Shown here: piece by piece, positions 26,572-35,908 of the stretch
Position numbering within the stretch: the stretch's first letter is position 1
Layout of the letters: the number at the start of each line of letters is the position of its first letter
DNA from: an uncultured Clostridium sp.
GTDB lineage: Bacteria; Bacillota; Clostridia; TANB77; CAG-508
DNA: 40,545 nt
Assembly: GCA_900553985.1 (NCBI GenBank)
Contig: USFW01000013.1
Location: forward strand, 1-40,545
Direction: 5' to 3'
Position numbers and translations under genes: made by a program
The notes under the pieces: model-generated
The model's input: the letters and a program-made list of their open reading frames with translations, nothing else
Database searches by the model: none
What the model was told of the DNA's origin: nothing

Positions 26572-29500
26572 TTATTTTATATACTCTATTCCTTTTCCCA
26601 AATATACAGAATAGATATATATTCTGCTTACTTCCTTGTTACTAGCTTCTTCTATTGCCTTACAGTATAAGTCTAATTGTTTTTTATATTTTCCAATTAA
26701 TTTTTGTTCTTTTCCTCTTTCCACATAATCTGTTTTATAATCTACTAATATTATTTCGTCATTTTCATTTATATAATATAAATCTATTATTCCTTGAATT
26801 AAAATCTTTTCTTCTATTTCTTCTTTATATATTTCTTTTGCTGGTATATTAATAAAAAATGGTCTTTCTTTATATACTTTCTTTGCTTTTTTCATTTCTT
26901 TCCATATATTTGATTTAGTAAATTCTAATATTTTATATAAGTTTATATTTTCCTTTTCTTTCGAAGTTATTATTTCTTTTCTTTCTAGTTCTTCTACTAA
27001 TTCTTTTATTTTTTCAAGGTTATATTCTACTTTTTCGTTTAAATGTTGCATACATAAATGGACCAGTGTTCCTTTTTCTGCATTTGTTAATTTATCTTCC
27101 TTGTCTTCTTTTAAAAACTTAGGTTTATCAAAGGTTGTCATCCTTTCTTCCTTGCGTTCTTTTACCTCTTTACTCTTTTTTAAAAGATTCGATTTTTCAG
27201 GTTTTTGTACTGCTTCTTCCTTATCTTCTTTTCTTACTTTGCTACCTTTTATATTATCTTGCATTTGCTTAATTTGTGTTACTGATGACATCGTTGGTAT
27301 TGTAGTTGCAAGTTTGTGTTTATATTCAAAATTTAATATTTCTTCTATCTTTTTAATTTCTTCTTTATCTTTTTTATGTTCCTCTAACATTTTTACTACA
27401 TCTATTTCTTCTTGCTCTATTCTTTTACATTTTTTAATAATTTCTTCTTTTTCTAAAACATTGTATTCTATTAAATCTTTTGTGTTTCCTTTTTCATATA
27501 AATAAACTAAATTTATCCAATCTAAATATTTCTTATATTTTTTTATTAATATTTGATTTATCTTATTTCCATTCTTTGAATATCTTTCTACTTGTATTTT
27601 CATTTTTTCTATTTCTTTTTCATAATCATTCATTGTTCCTGTAATGTATAATTTTTCTTTTGCTCTAGTTAATGCTACATACAATATTCTCATTTCTTCT
27701 GAAAGTGTTTCTGTAAATACCTTACTTTTAATTGCTGATTTGCTTAAAGTATCATATTGAACTTGTTTATCATAATTTATATATTTTACTCCTATTCCTA
27801 GTTCTTGATGCAATAATATGTTTTTATTTAAGTCCATTAAGTTGAATTGTTTGCCTGTGTTTGCCAAAAATACTACTGGAAATTCTAGTCCTTTACTTTT
27901 ATGTATACTCATAATTCTAATAACATCATCATTTTCGCCTATTAATTTTGCAGAGCCTAAATCTCCACTACTTAGTTTTAATTTTTCTATAAAATTTATA
28001 AAATTATATAAACCTTTAAAACTCGCCGTTTCAAATTGTTTAGCTCTTTCAAATAGCATCTTTAAATTTGCTTGTCTAAGCTCTCCATTTGGCATTAAAC
28101 CAACATAATTATAATAGCCTGTATCTGAATATAACTTCCAAACAAACTCATCTAAGGCTAAATATTCTTGTTCTTTTCTCCATTTTTCTAAGTTGGTTAA
28201 AAACTTTTCTATTTTTTCTTGTAAGTTTTTTCCTACATTGATTTTTGCTTTTTGCATTGCATTATAAAAATTATCATATTTGTCAGATAAACGAATTTCT
28301 ACTAATTCATCATCTGTAAATTTTCCTATATTTGACCTTAACACTGTTACCAAAGGAATATCTTGTATCGGATTATCTATTATTCTTAATAAACTCATTA
28401 TATTTTCAATTTCGATTGAATCTAAGTATTCTTGTGAGCTGTCTGAAAATACTGGCATATCAAGATTTATTATTTCTTCTTCAAATATTGGTGCTGAAGT
28501 TTTTGTTGACCTTAATAAAACTACTATATCTTTATATTTTATATCTCTAAAACAGTTTTTCTTTCTATCAAAAACTTGAAATTTATTTTCGATTAATTCT
28601 TTTATTTTACTTGCAACAAATCTAGCTTCTAATTGAATATTTTCTAACCTTTCAGTATTTTCTTCCTCTTCTAATATTTCACTTGTATTTTCTTCTTCAT
28701 TTTCTTGGTCTTTTAAGTTTATTATATCTATCTCTGCTTTTAAATTCTGCTCTATTTCTTTATAATCAGCACCTAAGTTTAAATATTCTTCTTTATTATA
28801 TTCTATATCCCCTAAACTTCCACTCATTATATTTTCAAATATTAAATTGGTGAAGTCTAATACATTCTTTCTACTTCTGAAATTTTTAAATAATTGTATT
28901 TTTAAATTATCATTTTCAGATTTGTTTTCCTTGTTTTTATAAGTTTTATATTTACTTATAAATAACTCTGGCATAGCTTGTCTAAATTTATATATACTTT
29001 GCTTTACATCTCCAACCATAAAAATATTGTTATTATTTGATATTGATGTTAGTATATATTCTTGAACTAAGTTACTGTCTTGATATTCGTCTATTGCAAT
29101 TTCTATAAATTTTTTCTGATATCTTTTTGCAACATCTGTAATTTCTATTTTATCCTCTTGTTTTTTTATTAAAATATCTAAGGCTAAATGTTCTATATCA
29201 TTAAAATCTACCATATTTTTTAGTCTTTTTCTTTTAGAAAATTCTTTTCCAAATTCTAATATTAGATTTTTTAATTTTAGTAAAATCTCATACATATCAA
29301 ATATATCTTGGTTTGCTTCTTCTGAGTTACATATTAATATTTTACTTAATTTTGAAGAAAATTTCTTTTTTACATCATCTCTCACATTTTTAGCATATTC
29401 TTTTAAGTCTGATTCTATCTTTTTTCTTGGCCAAGATACAAAACTCATTTTATTATATATTTCATATAACTTATCCCAATTATTAATATTTTCTTGTAAA

Positions 29501-30285
29501 ATTTTTAAAAAATCTAAGTCACTTCTTACTACCTGTGAAAAGCTTTCTAATTCTGAGTCTAAGTCTAATTCTTTTTTTATATCTTCTAAAGTTTTAATAT
29601 CGTCTATAATTTCTTCTTCAATTTCTTTTAATAGTATATTTCCCCATGGTGTTTTGCTAAAGTCTTCATTTAATTTATCTTTTAAGTTAAACATCTCTAT
29701 TTTTTCATTTAGCCACTCTTCTGGAAAAGGACTACTTTGTATATATGAGTATATTTTCAATACTAATTCCTTTAATGGTGTATCATCTCTATAACTTGTA
29801 TATGTATTTATAAGTTTTGAGAAATTTTCATCTTGATTTTCATATTTCTCTTCAAATATATCTTCTATTACCTCTTGTTTTAGCAATTCTATCTCTGTTG
29901 TATCTGCAATTCTAAAATTAGGTGATATATTATCTAATTCAAAAAAATTATTTCTCACAACTTCTAAACAAAATGAATCTATTGTGCAAATACTAGCTTT
30001 ATTTATTAAAGTTATTTGTCTTTGTAAGTTTTGATTTTCAGGATATTCTTCTAATTTTTTATATATTGCATCTAATATTCTTTCTCTCATTTCTGAAGCA
30101 GCTGCATTTGTAAATGTAACTACTAATAATTTATCTATGTCTATATTTTCATTTATTATCTTATTTATTATTCTTTCTACTAAAACTGCCGTTTTTCCAC
30201 TTCCAGCAGCAGCAGCTACTAATATATTTGAACCCTTTTCATTTATTGCTTGTGATTGTTCTTTTGTCCATTTTACTTCTGGCAT
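26572..30285 (-). CDS. addA: ATP-dependent helicase/nuclease subunit A (AddA)
   Basis: With AddB forms the AddAB complex, which processes double-strand DNA ends for recombination repair. The 1237-aa protein has the UvrD-type helicase core: ILVAAAAGSGKTAVLVERII (Walker A, ~20-39), VTFTNAAASEMRERI (motif Ia), IAIDEYQDSN (motif II, around 400), VGDVKQSIYKFRQA (motif III), IMSIHKSKGLEFPVVFL (motif V) and LYVALTRAKEKLYITG (motif VI). The C-terminal nuclease domain has LVDYKTDYVERG. The Glu/Lys-rich region around 960-1060 is charged and probably flexible. No addB gene lies within the window, which is unusual because the two are normally adjacent. The start follows AAGGAGGAG. Confidence 0.95.
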   Translation of the reverse strand: MPEVKWTKEQSQAINEKGSNILVAAAAGSGKTAVLVERIINKIINENIDIDKLLVVTFTNAAASEMRERILDAIYKKLEEYPENQNLQRQITLINKASICTIDSFCLEVVRNNFFELDNISPNFRIADTTEIELLKQEVIEDIFEEKYENQDENFSKLINTYTSYRDDTPLKELVLKIYSYIQSSPFPEEWLNEKIEMFNLKDKLNEDFSKTPWGNILLKEIEEEIIDDIKTLEDIKKELDLDSELESFSQVVRSDLDFLKILQENINNWDKLYEIYNKMSFVSWPRKKIESDLKEYAKNVRDDVKKKFSSKLSKILICNSEEANQDIFDMYEILLKLKNLILEFGKEFSKRKRLKNMVDFNDIEHLALDILIKKQEDKIEITDVAKRYQKKFIEIAIDEYQDSNLVQEYILTSISNNNNIFMVGDVKQSIYKFRQAMPELFISKYKTYKNKENKSENDNLKIQLFKNFRSRKNVLDFTNLIFENIMSGSLGDIEYNKEEYLNLGADYKEIEQNLKAEIDIINLKDQENEEENTSEILEEEENTERLENIQLEARFVASKIKELIENKFQVFDRKKNCFRDIKYKDIVVLLRSTKTSAPIFEEEIINLDMPVFSDSSQEYLDSIEIENIMSLLRIIDNPIQDIPLVTVLRSNIGKFTDDELVEIRLSDKYDNFYNAMQKAKINVGKNLQEKIEKFLTNLEKWRKEQEYLALDEFVWKLYSDTGYYNYVGLMPNGELRQANLKMLFERAKQFETASFKGLYNFINFIEKLKLSSGDLGSAKLIGENDDVIRIMSIHKSKGLEFPVVFLANTGKQFNLMDLNKNILLHQELGIGVKYINYDKQVQYDTLSKSAIKSKVFTETLSEEMRILYVALTRAKEKLYITGTMNDYEKEIEKMKIQVERYSKNGNKINQILIKKYKKYLDWINLVYLYEKGNTKDLIEYNVLEKEEIIKKCKRIEQEEIDVVKMLEEHKKDKEEIKKIEEILNFEYKHKLATTIPTMSSVTQIKQMQDNIKGSKVRKEDKEEAVQKPEKSNLLKKSKEVKERKEERMTTFDKPKFLKEDKEDKLTNAEKGTLVHLCMQHLNEKVEYNLEKIKELVEELERKEIITSKEKENINLYKILEFTKSNIWKEMKKAKKVYKERPFFINIPAKEIYKEEIEEKILIQGIIDLYYINENDEIILVDYKTDYVERGKEQKLIGKYKKQLDLYCKAIEEASNKEVSRIYIYSVYLGKGIEYIK

Positions 30286-30444
30286 AATCTCCTCCTTCGA
30301 TAAATCTTATTTTCTTAACTTTATTTTACTTTTTTTCTACATAATTTTCTCAATATCTCCTTATAGTAGATATTTTTATTATTCTATACAAAACTATGAT
30401 TCTCCCTATTCTCCCATCATAGCTAGTTTTTTTGAAGTTAACAA

Positions 30445-30480
30445 AAAAATATTATATATTTAATAATATATAATATTTTT
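30445..30480 (-). terminator. Terminator of the AgrC-like kinase gene
   Basis: AAAAATATTATATAT (30445-30459) pairs perfectly with ATATATAATATTTTT (30466-30480) around a 6-base loop, 21 bases after the stop codon. T's follow on the minus strand. Confidence 0.7.
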
Positions 30481-30500
30481 CAATAAAAAACAAGGAATGT

Positions 30501-31865
30501 TTAAGCACATTCATATATATTTAATTGTTGTTTAAAGAAATCCCCTTCTATTGATGTAGCTAGTCTTAAATTATCATTTCTATTAATTATTTTTTGAACT
30601 TCCCATAATCCTAATCCGTGCCTTTGGTCACTTTCTTGTTTTGTTGTATAACCTTTTTCATATAGTTTCTTTAAATCTATTTTTTCATTATTATATGTAT
30701 TTTTCACTATCATTACACTTCTATTATATCTCATTTCTTCTGCAATTTTTAATTCAACTATTTTTTCTGTTCCCTTTTTAGCAGCTTCTATTGCATTGTC
30801 TAAAAGTATCCCTAGCATTCTTGAAAATTCATATGTATCTATTTTTAGTTTTTCTAAATCTGATAAAATTTCTATATTCATTTTTACTTTTTCTTTTTTA
30901 GCTTTATTATATTTATGATTTATTATGTTATATATTGCTGGGTCATTTATTAACTTTGGATTTAATAACTCTAATTCGTTATTTTCTTGGCATTCTTTTA
31001 GTAAGTCTTTATACATAATTTTTAAAGATTGAGTATCTTCTGCCTTTATATATCCCCCCATTGCTTGTACTATATTTCCAAAATCATGTCTAAATGCTCT
31101 TACATTATCATATAATTCATTTAAGTTTTGATTATATAATTCTAATTCTTCTATTTCTTCATTTCTTTTTTCTACAATAGATATATTCATCATATGCTTC
31201 ATACTTAATATAAATGTTAATACTATAAAAGAAGTATCTATTACATACATTATATAATGATATAAATCTTTAAATATTACAAATTCTACACTTTTACACG
31301 TTATTACCAATAATCCAAGTATGCAAGAAATTATTATTGTTACTTTTTGTTTTCGTGATAAAACTTTTGGAAAATTCATGACTATATTCTTCCATTTTAT
31401 GATGCGATAAATTATATATTCTGATATTAATATTATTCCTACCATAATTAGACGATATGCAGGTATACACATTCCTTCAAAGTAGCCATCTATTCCAAAT
31501 ACCTTTGATAAGCTTTGAGCAAATAATAATTCTATTAAGTATATAGCCATATAATCAATGAGTTGTAATACTAAACATCTTTCCATTTTTACTTTTAAAA
31601 TTAGATTTGTTATTATTGGAAATAACACTAAATTAACAATTTTATATACTGATGGTGGAAACATTATTTTCCCAAAAGATATACTTATAGCTTCTAATAA
31701 AAACCATATTATTGTTCTTTTTCTACTAATATCAATGTCTAATAATTGTTTATACATTTTTATATTCAAAATAGTCCATATAATAGTATAGAAAGTGATG
31801 ACAATAGCTAAATATGTTTTATCATAAGTCATCATTCTTTGATAAATATCTTCCAAAACTCCCAT
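30501..31865 (-). CDS. AgrC-like sensor histidine kinase (GHKL ATPase)
   Basis: Membrane sensor kinase of the class that senses cyclic peptides or other extracellular signals. Residues ~15-225 hold six or seven hydrophobic segments. The dimerisation helix has RAFRHDFGN with the phospho-accepting His260. The GHKL ATPase domain has the N-box DNAIEAAKKG (~356) and G-box HGLGLWEVQKII (~416-427). I start at ATG 31865, seven bases after GGGGAGA. An in-frame ATG 30 codons upstream would put the coding sequence across the promoter at 31900-31928, so I reject it. The product is 454 aa. No response regulator, AgrB or AgrD gene is nearby, so its partners are encoded elsewhere. Confidence 0.85.
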   Translation of the reverse strand: MGVLEDIYQRMMTYDKTYLAIVITFYTIIWTILNIKMYKQLLDIDISRKRTIIWFLLEAISISFGKIMFPPSVYKIVNLVLFPIITNLILKVKMERCLVLQLIDYMAIYLIELLFAQSLSKVFGIDGYFEGMCIPAYRLIMVGIILISEYIIYRIIKWKNIVMNFPKVLSRKQKVTIIISCILGLLVITCKSVEFVIFKDLYHYIMYVIDTSFIVLTFILSMKHMMNISIVEKRNEEIEELELYNQNLNELYDNVRAFRHDFGNIVQAMGGYIKAEDTQSLKIMYKDLLKECQENNELELLNPKLINDPAIYNIINHKYNKAKKEKVKMNIEILSDLEKLKIDTYEFSRMLGILLDNAIEAAKKGTEKIVELKIAEEMRYNRSVMIVKNTYNNEKIDLKKLYEKGYTTKQESDQRHGLGLWEVQKIINRNDNLRLATSIEGDFFKQQLNIYECA

Positions 31866-31899
31866 TTTATCTCCCCATTCTTTTGTTCTCGTGTTTTTC

Positions 31900-31928
31900 A
31901 TTTTATCATATTTGTAAGTGTTAGTCAA
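31900..31928 (-). promoter_or_regulatory. Sigma-A promoter of the kinase gene with adjacent palindrome
   Basis: On the minus strand TTGACT (31928-31923) and TAAAAT (31905-31900) are separated by 17 bases, a good housekeeping promoter. Immediately upstream lies a near-palindrome, GTCGAAATTTGAC (31953-31941), a possible operator. The 399-base gap 31866-32264 also holds the palindrome GTTCATGAAC (32122-32131) and a terminator at 32180-32227. Confidence 0.6.
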
Positions 31929-32179
31929 AGAAAACTTTTCGTCAAATTTCGACAAAACTCTTCATTTTAGAAGTTCTTATATTAAGATTTACATAATTTT
32001 TTGTGTTTGATAAAAAAATCCTAGCTATAAAGTATTTAAAATAAAATCGATTTCTTTCTAGAACAACAGTGACAGTTTTAAAATATTTCGACATTTTAAA
32101 TTACTTACAGGTCGCGTTTTTGTTCATGAACTAATTTTATTTTAAATTGCCAAAAATAAAATTTACTATAACTAAAAAA

Positions 32180-32227
32180 ATAAAGACTATCCTAGAAATA
32201 TTTTTACTATTCTAAGACAGCCCTTAT
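32180..32227 (-). terminator. Terminator of the iron alcohol dehydrogenase gene
   Basis: On the minus strand an 18-bp stem forms between ATAAGGGCTGTCTTAGAA and TTCTAGGATAGTCTTTAT, using five G-U pairs, and is followed by a run of seven T. The G-U pairs mean it works as a terminator only on this strand. Confidence 0.8.
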
Positions 32228-32264
32228 ATTTTTAATTCATCACAAGTTACAAATTAATATATGT

Positions 32265-33416
32265 TTACATTGCTTTCTTATATAATGCAATAAAATCTTC
32301 TTTTGAAGTCTCTCTTGGATTTCCTGGTTTACATGGGTCTTCCATTGCTTTATCTGAAAGCATAGGTAAATCTTCCATTTTTGCTCCGTAGTCTTTAATT
32401 GTTTGAGTTATTCCAACTTCTTCTCCTAAGTCTCTTACTCTTTCTACTAAAGTTTTTATAAGTTCTTCTTTTGTATAATTTCCAGCTGGATATCCTAATT
32501 CTACTAATATATCACGATATCTTTCATAACATACTTCTCCATTATACTCTAAAACTGTTGGTAATAGCATAGCATTTGCAATTCCATGTGGTGTGTCATA
32601 TACTGCTCCTAGTTGATGTGCCATTGAATGACAAATTCCAAGTCCTACATTTGAGAATCCCATACCTGCAATATATTGAGCCATTCCCATAACATTTATA
32701 GCTTTTTGGTCTTTTTCATTTACTGCTTTTGCTAAATTTGCAAATATCATTTTTATTGCTTTTAAATGGAACATATCTGACATTTCATTATGTGCTACTG
32801 TTATATATCCTTCTATTGCATGTGTTAATGCATCCATTCCTGTTGCTGCTGCTAATGATTTTGGCATTGATGCCATTAAATCTGAATCTACTATCGCAAC
32901 TATTGGAATATCATTAGGGTCTACACATACCATTTTTACTTTTCTTTCTTCATCTGTTATTACATAGTTTATTGTAACTTCTGCTGCTGTTCCTGCTGTT
33001 GTTGGTAATGCTATAATTGGCATTCCCCTATTTACTGTATTTGATAATCCATTTAATGATTTTACATCTGCTCTATCTGGGTTTGTCATTACAATTGATA
33101 TTCCTTTTGATGTGTCAATGCTTGAACCTCCACCAACTGCTACAATTACATCTGCTCCTGATTTTTTACAAGCTGCTACTCCATCTGTTACATTTTTTAT
33201 AGTTGGGTTTGGTTTTATTTCATCATATAGTGTATATTCTATATTTGCCTCTTTTAATATTTCTTCAACTTTTTTTGTAACACCTGCTTCTACTAAAGCT
33301 TTGTCACTTACTAAAAATACTTTTTTAAAATTTCTTTTCTTTATTTCTTCTGGTAAAACATCTCTTGCTTTTTCTCCAAAATATGATGTTTCATTTAATA
33401 CAAATTTAATTGCCAT
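32265..33416 (-). CDS. Iron-containing alcohol dehydrogenase
   Basis: NAD(P)-dependent group III alcohol dehydrogenase, likely reducing aldehydes to alcohols in fermentation. The nucleotide-binding site is in IVAVGGGSSIDTSKGISIV, and IALPTTAGTAAEVTINYVIT follows. The metal site includes MDALTHAIEGYITV and GICHSMAHQLGAVYDTPHGI (the Asp and His ligands are present). GTAAEV and PGNPRETSKEDFIALYKKAM are typical of 1,3-propanediol or butanol dehydrogenases, but the substrate cannot be fixed. I start at ATG 33416, ten bases after AAAGGAGG; an in-frame ATG 12 codons upstream lacks such a site. The product is 383 aa. An aldehyde dehydrogenase lies upstream, with one envelope protein between. Confidence 0.92.
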   Translation of the reverse strand: MAIKFVLNETSYFGEKARDVLPEEIKKRNFKKVFLVSDKALVEAGVTKKVEEILKEANIEYTLYDEIKPNPTIKNVTDGVAACKKSGADVIVAVGGGSSIDTSKGISIVMTNPDRADVKSLNGLSNTVNRGMPIIALPTTAGTAAEVTINYVITDEERKVKMVCVDPNDIPIVAIVDSDLMASMPKSLAAATGMDALTHAIEGYITVAHNEMSDMFHLKAIKMIFANLAKAVNEKDQKAINVMGMAQYIAGMGFSNVGLGICHSMAHQLGAVYDTPHGIANAMLLPTVLEYNGEVCYERYRDILVELGYPAGNYTKEELIKTLVERVRDLGEEVGITQTIKDYGAKMEDLPMLSDKAMEDPCKPGNPRETSKEDFIALYKKAM

Positions 33417-33497
33417 TTCTTTTGTTCCTCCTTTGATAATATATTTAATCAAAATTAATAAAATAAATTTTAATTTTGACTTGTTTTAGTATTCTAT

Positions 33498-34151
33498 TTA
33501 TAGTACTTCATATTCTGATGGTATTTCAAATTCATTTTCTGATATATCATCATATGAAATATTTATTTTTAATAATTCTTCTTTATCATTTATTTTTGTT
33601 TTTATGTATTCTAAGTTATTACCTTTAAAATAAAATTTAGTACTTACATTTTCTTCATCTTCCATTTTTTTAGTTAATACAAAGTCTGATACTCCTTTAT
33701 ATTCCTCACATTCATATTTTTTTCCGTCTATTTCTTCTTTGCTTTTTTGAGGATTTTGACTTTCTATTGTTTCTTTAATGTTTATCAATAATTTAGTAAG
33801 TTCAATATCATTATTTTGATATTTATAAACTTTCTCATCTTTTGCCATTACTAAATATGTATTTCCGTCTTTTATGATATCTGTTGATTTTTCTCCATCT
33901 AGATTTAAGTCTATACGTGCTTTATTATTTTTTCTTTTTACTGTTTTAGAGTTTTTGTCATTTAAAGTTGCTGTAAATGTATATACTAATTTTTCGTTCA
34001 TTTTTTCATAGACTTGATTTAGTTTTGAATTATTACCAGCTGTTTCTTCATTTTTCCCATTATATTTTATCATAAAAAATGCTACAACACATATTATAGC
34101 TATAATTACAACTGCACTTACAGCGATAATTATTTTCTTCTTTTTATCCAT
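33498..34151 (-). CDS. Membrane-anchored envelope protein, LppX/LolA-like fold suspected
   Basis: A 217-aa protein: four lysines at the start, a membrane helix (IIIAVSAVVIIAIICVVAFF, ~7-26), then an extracytoplasmic domain. The domain has alternating strands (LVYTFTATLNDKNSKTVKRK, ARIDLNLDGEKSTDIIKDGN, VSTKFYFKGNNLEYIKTKI) ending SENEFEIPSEYEVL. That strand pattern and the 'y-x-i-p-x-x-y' end recall lipoprotein-carrier (LolA/LppX/YhcN-like) folds, but there is no lipobox and I am not certain. It sits between the alcohol and aldehyde dehydrogenase genes, which gives no obvious functional link. An AAGGAGAAG ribosome site precedes it. Confidence 0.6.
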   Translation of the reverse strand: MDKKKKIIIAVSAVVIIAIICVVAFFMIKYNGKNEETAGNNSKLNQVYEKMNEKLVYTFTATLNDKNSKTVKRKNNKARIDLNLDGEKSTDIIKDGNTYLVMAKDEKVYKYQNNDIELTKLLINIKETIESQNPQKSKEEIDGKKYECEEYKGVSDFVLTKKMEDEENVSTKFYFKGNNLEYIKTKINDKEELLKINISYDDISENEFEIPSEYEVL

Positions 34152-34209
34152 ATTCTTCTCCTTTTTTGCTTATTATTTTTTGTCTTTTGAATATTTTTAA
34201 ATTACTTTT

Positions 34210-34244
34210 ATATGTCGCATACAAAATATTCATATGCGACATAT
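34210..34244. promoter_or_regulatory. Perfect 12-bp inverted repeat (operator or hairpin)
   Basis: ATATGTCGCATA (34210-34221) is exactly inverted at 34233-34244, with an 11-base spacer. It lies 59 bases upstream of the envelope protein gene and 110 bases downstream of the aldehyde dehydrogenase. No T-run follows on the minus strand, which speaks for an operator or RNA-stability hairpin over a terminator for that gene. The GCGAC content stands out in the AT-rich surroundings. Confidence 0.5.
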
Positions 34245-34354
34245 TTATATTTTAATTATCCCCTAGAAACTTTATAAATTTGCTAGTTTCTAAGCATATT
34301 ATAAAATAAATTTAATATTAAAAATTAAAAATTTATTTTCAAGAGAAAATCTAG

Positions 34355-35788
34355 TTATAATATATTCTTTAATACTATTGTTTTTACTCTTGACATTTCT
34401 TGTAAAGTAGATAATACTCCTTCATTTCCTATTCCAGAATGTTTCCATCCTCCAAATGGCATTTCAAATGAACGATAGAAGCTTGCTCCATTTACTATTG
34501 CTCCTCCACATTCAAGTTTATCGGCTATTTTCATTGCTCTTGAATAGTCTTTTGATATTACACATCCACATAATCCATATGAAGATTGATTTGCAATTTC
34601 TATTGCTTCTTCTTCTGTATCAAATCCTATTACTGATATTACTGGTCCAAATATTTCCATATCTTTTGCAACTTCCATGTCTTTTGTTACATTATCTAGT
34701 ATTGTTGGATAGTAATATGCATCTTCTCTTTTTCCTCCGCATACTACTGTTGCACCTTCTGCAACCATTTGGTTTACTTGTTCTTCTATTCTTTTTGCTG
34801 CATTTATATTTATCATTGGTCCCATATCTGTATCTTCCTGCATTGGGTCTCCAACTTTTAAATTAGAAATTACTTCGTTCATTCTTTCGATAAATTCTTG
34901 TTTTCTTGAGTTGTGTATTAAGAATCTTTTACTTGCACAACATACTTGACCACCATTATATAACCTTCCCCAGATAGTTTCTTTTACTGCTAAGTCCATA
35001 TCTCCATCTTCTAAGAAAATAAATGCATCATTTCCACCTAATTCTAGCATTACATGTGTTAAATTTTTTGATGCTGTTCCCATTGTTTGTATTCCTGCTG
35101 CTGTTCCTCCTGTCAATGATACTAGGTGAACTCCTGGATGTCTTGCTAAAGCTTGTCCTACTGTTGGACCATCCCCTGTTAGTATTTGAATACATCCTGC
35201 TGGTACTCCTGCTTCTACCATTAATTTAACATATTCTATTAATGTTAATGGATTATAATTTGATGGTTTTACTATTATGCTATTTCCCATCATTAATGCT
35301 GGTGGCACTTTTTGGCAGAATAAGTCGCTTGGAAAATTGAATGGTATTATTGCAGCAATTACACCTAATGGATATCTTTTTGTTATTTGCATTGTTTTTT
35401 CTTGTCCTGCTTCTGTTCCTGCTGGTATACTTTCTCCATATAAGTGTTTTGCTCTTTCAATAAATCCTCTTGTTCCTATTCTAACATTTGCTATTTCTCC
35501 TCTTGCTTCTTTTATTGGTTTTCCTGTCTCGTTAGATAATAAAATAGCTAATCTTTCTTTGTTTTCTTCTACTAAGTCAACAAATTTATATAATATTTCT
35601 GCTCTTTCATATATAGAAACTTTTTCCCATTTCTTTTGTTCTTGAACTGCAACTTTTACTGCTTCATCTACATCTTCTTCTGTTACATTTGGTACTGTTT
35701 CTATTAATTCTTGTGTTGCAGGATTTACTACTTCAATTTTTGCTCCGTTAGAAGCTTCTTTCCATTCATAACCAATTAAGTTTTTCAT
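34355..35788 (-). CDS. NAD(P)-dependent aldehyde dehydrogenase
   Basis: Oxidises an aldehyde to its acid (non-acylating family). The 477-aa protein starts MKNLIGYEWKEASNGAKIEV. Features are ETGKPIKEARGEI, PFNFPSDLFCQKVPPALMMG (cofactor cleft), VSLTGGTAAGIQTMG, the catalytic Glu in LELGGNDAFIF and the catalytic Cys in NGGQVCCASKR, then KDMEIFGPVISVI and MPFGGWKHSGIGNEG. The nearest relatives are succinate-semialdehyde-type enzymes; the substrate is not certain. I start at ATG 35788, which follows GGGAGGAAGC. The frame is open 40 codons further upstream to the TGA of the FIST gene, an unusual layout (see findings). Confidence 0.93.
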   Translation of the reverse strand: MKNLIGYEWKEASNGAKIEVVNPATQELIETVPNVTEEDVDEAVKVAVQEQKKWEKVSIYERAEILYKFVDLVEENKERLAILLSNETGKPIKEARGEIANVRIGTRGFIERAKHLYGESIPAGTEAGQEKTMQITKRYPLGVIAAIIPFNFPSDLFCQKVPPALMMGNSIIVKPSNYNPLTLIEYVKLMVEAGVPAGCIQILTGDGPTVGQALARHPGVHLVSLTGGTAAGIQTMGTASKNLTHVMLELGGNDAFIFLEDGDMDLAVKETIWGRLYNGGQVCCASKRFLIHNSRKQEFIERMNEVISNLKVGDPMQEDTDMGPMININAAKRIEEQVNQMVAEGATVVCGGKREDAYYYPTILDNVTKDMEVAKDMEIFGPVISVIGFDTEEEAIEIANQSSYGLCGCVISKDYSRAMKIADKLECGGAIVNGASFYRSFEMPFGGWKHSGIGNEGVLSTLQEMSRVKTIVLKNIL

Positions 35789-35908
35789 AGTTGCTTCCTC
35801 CCTTTTACTTGAATTTATATTTTTACATACCATAACTTCTCCATCTTTATATTTTGTTATAGTACATTCATATTTTGCTTCTTCATTTTGTGGTTTTTCC
35901 CCATCTCT

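Noticed and set aside
30501..31955. Longer kinase start at 31955
   Set aside because: It would place the coding sequence over a good promoter and lacks a ribosome site; ATG 31865 has GGGGAGA at proper spacing.
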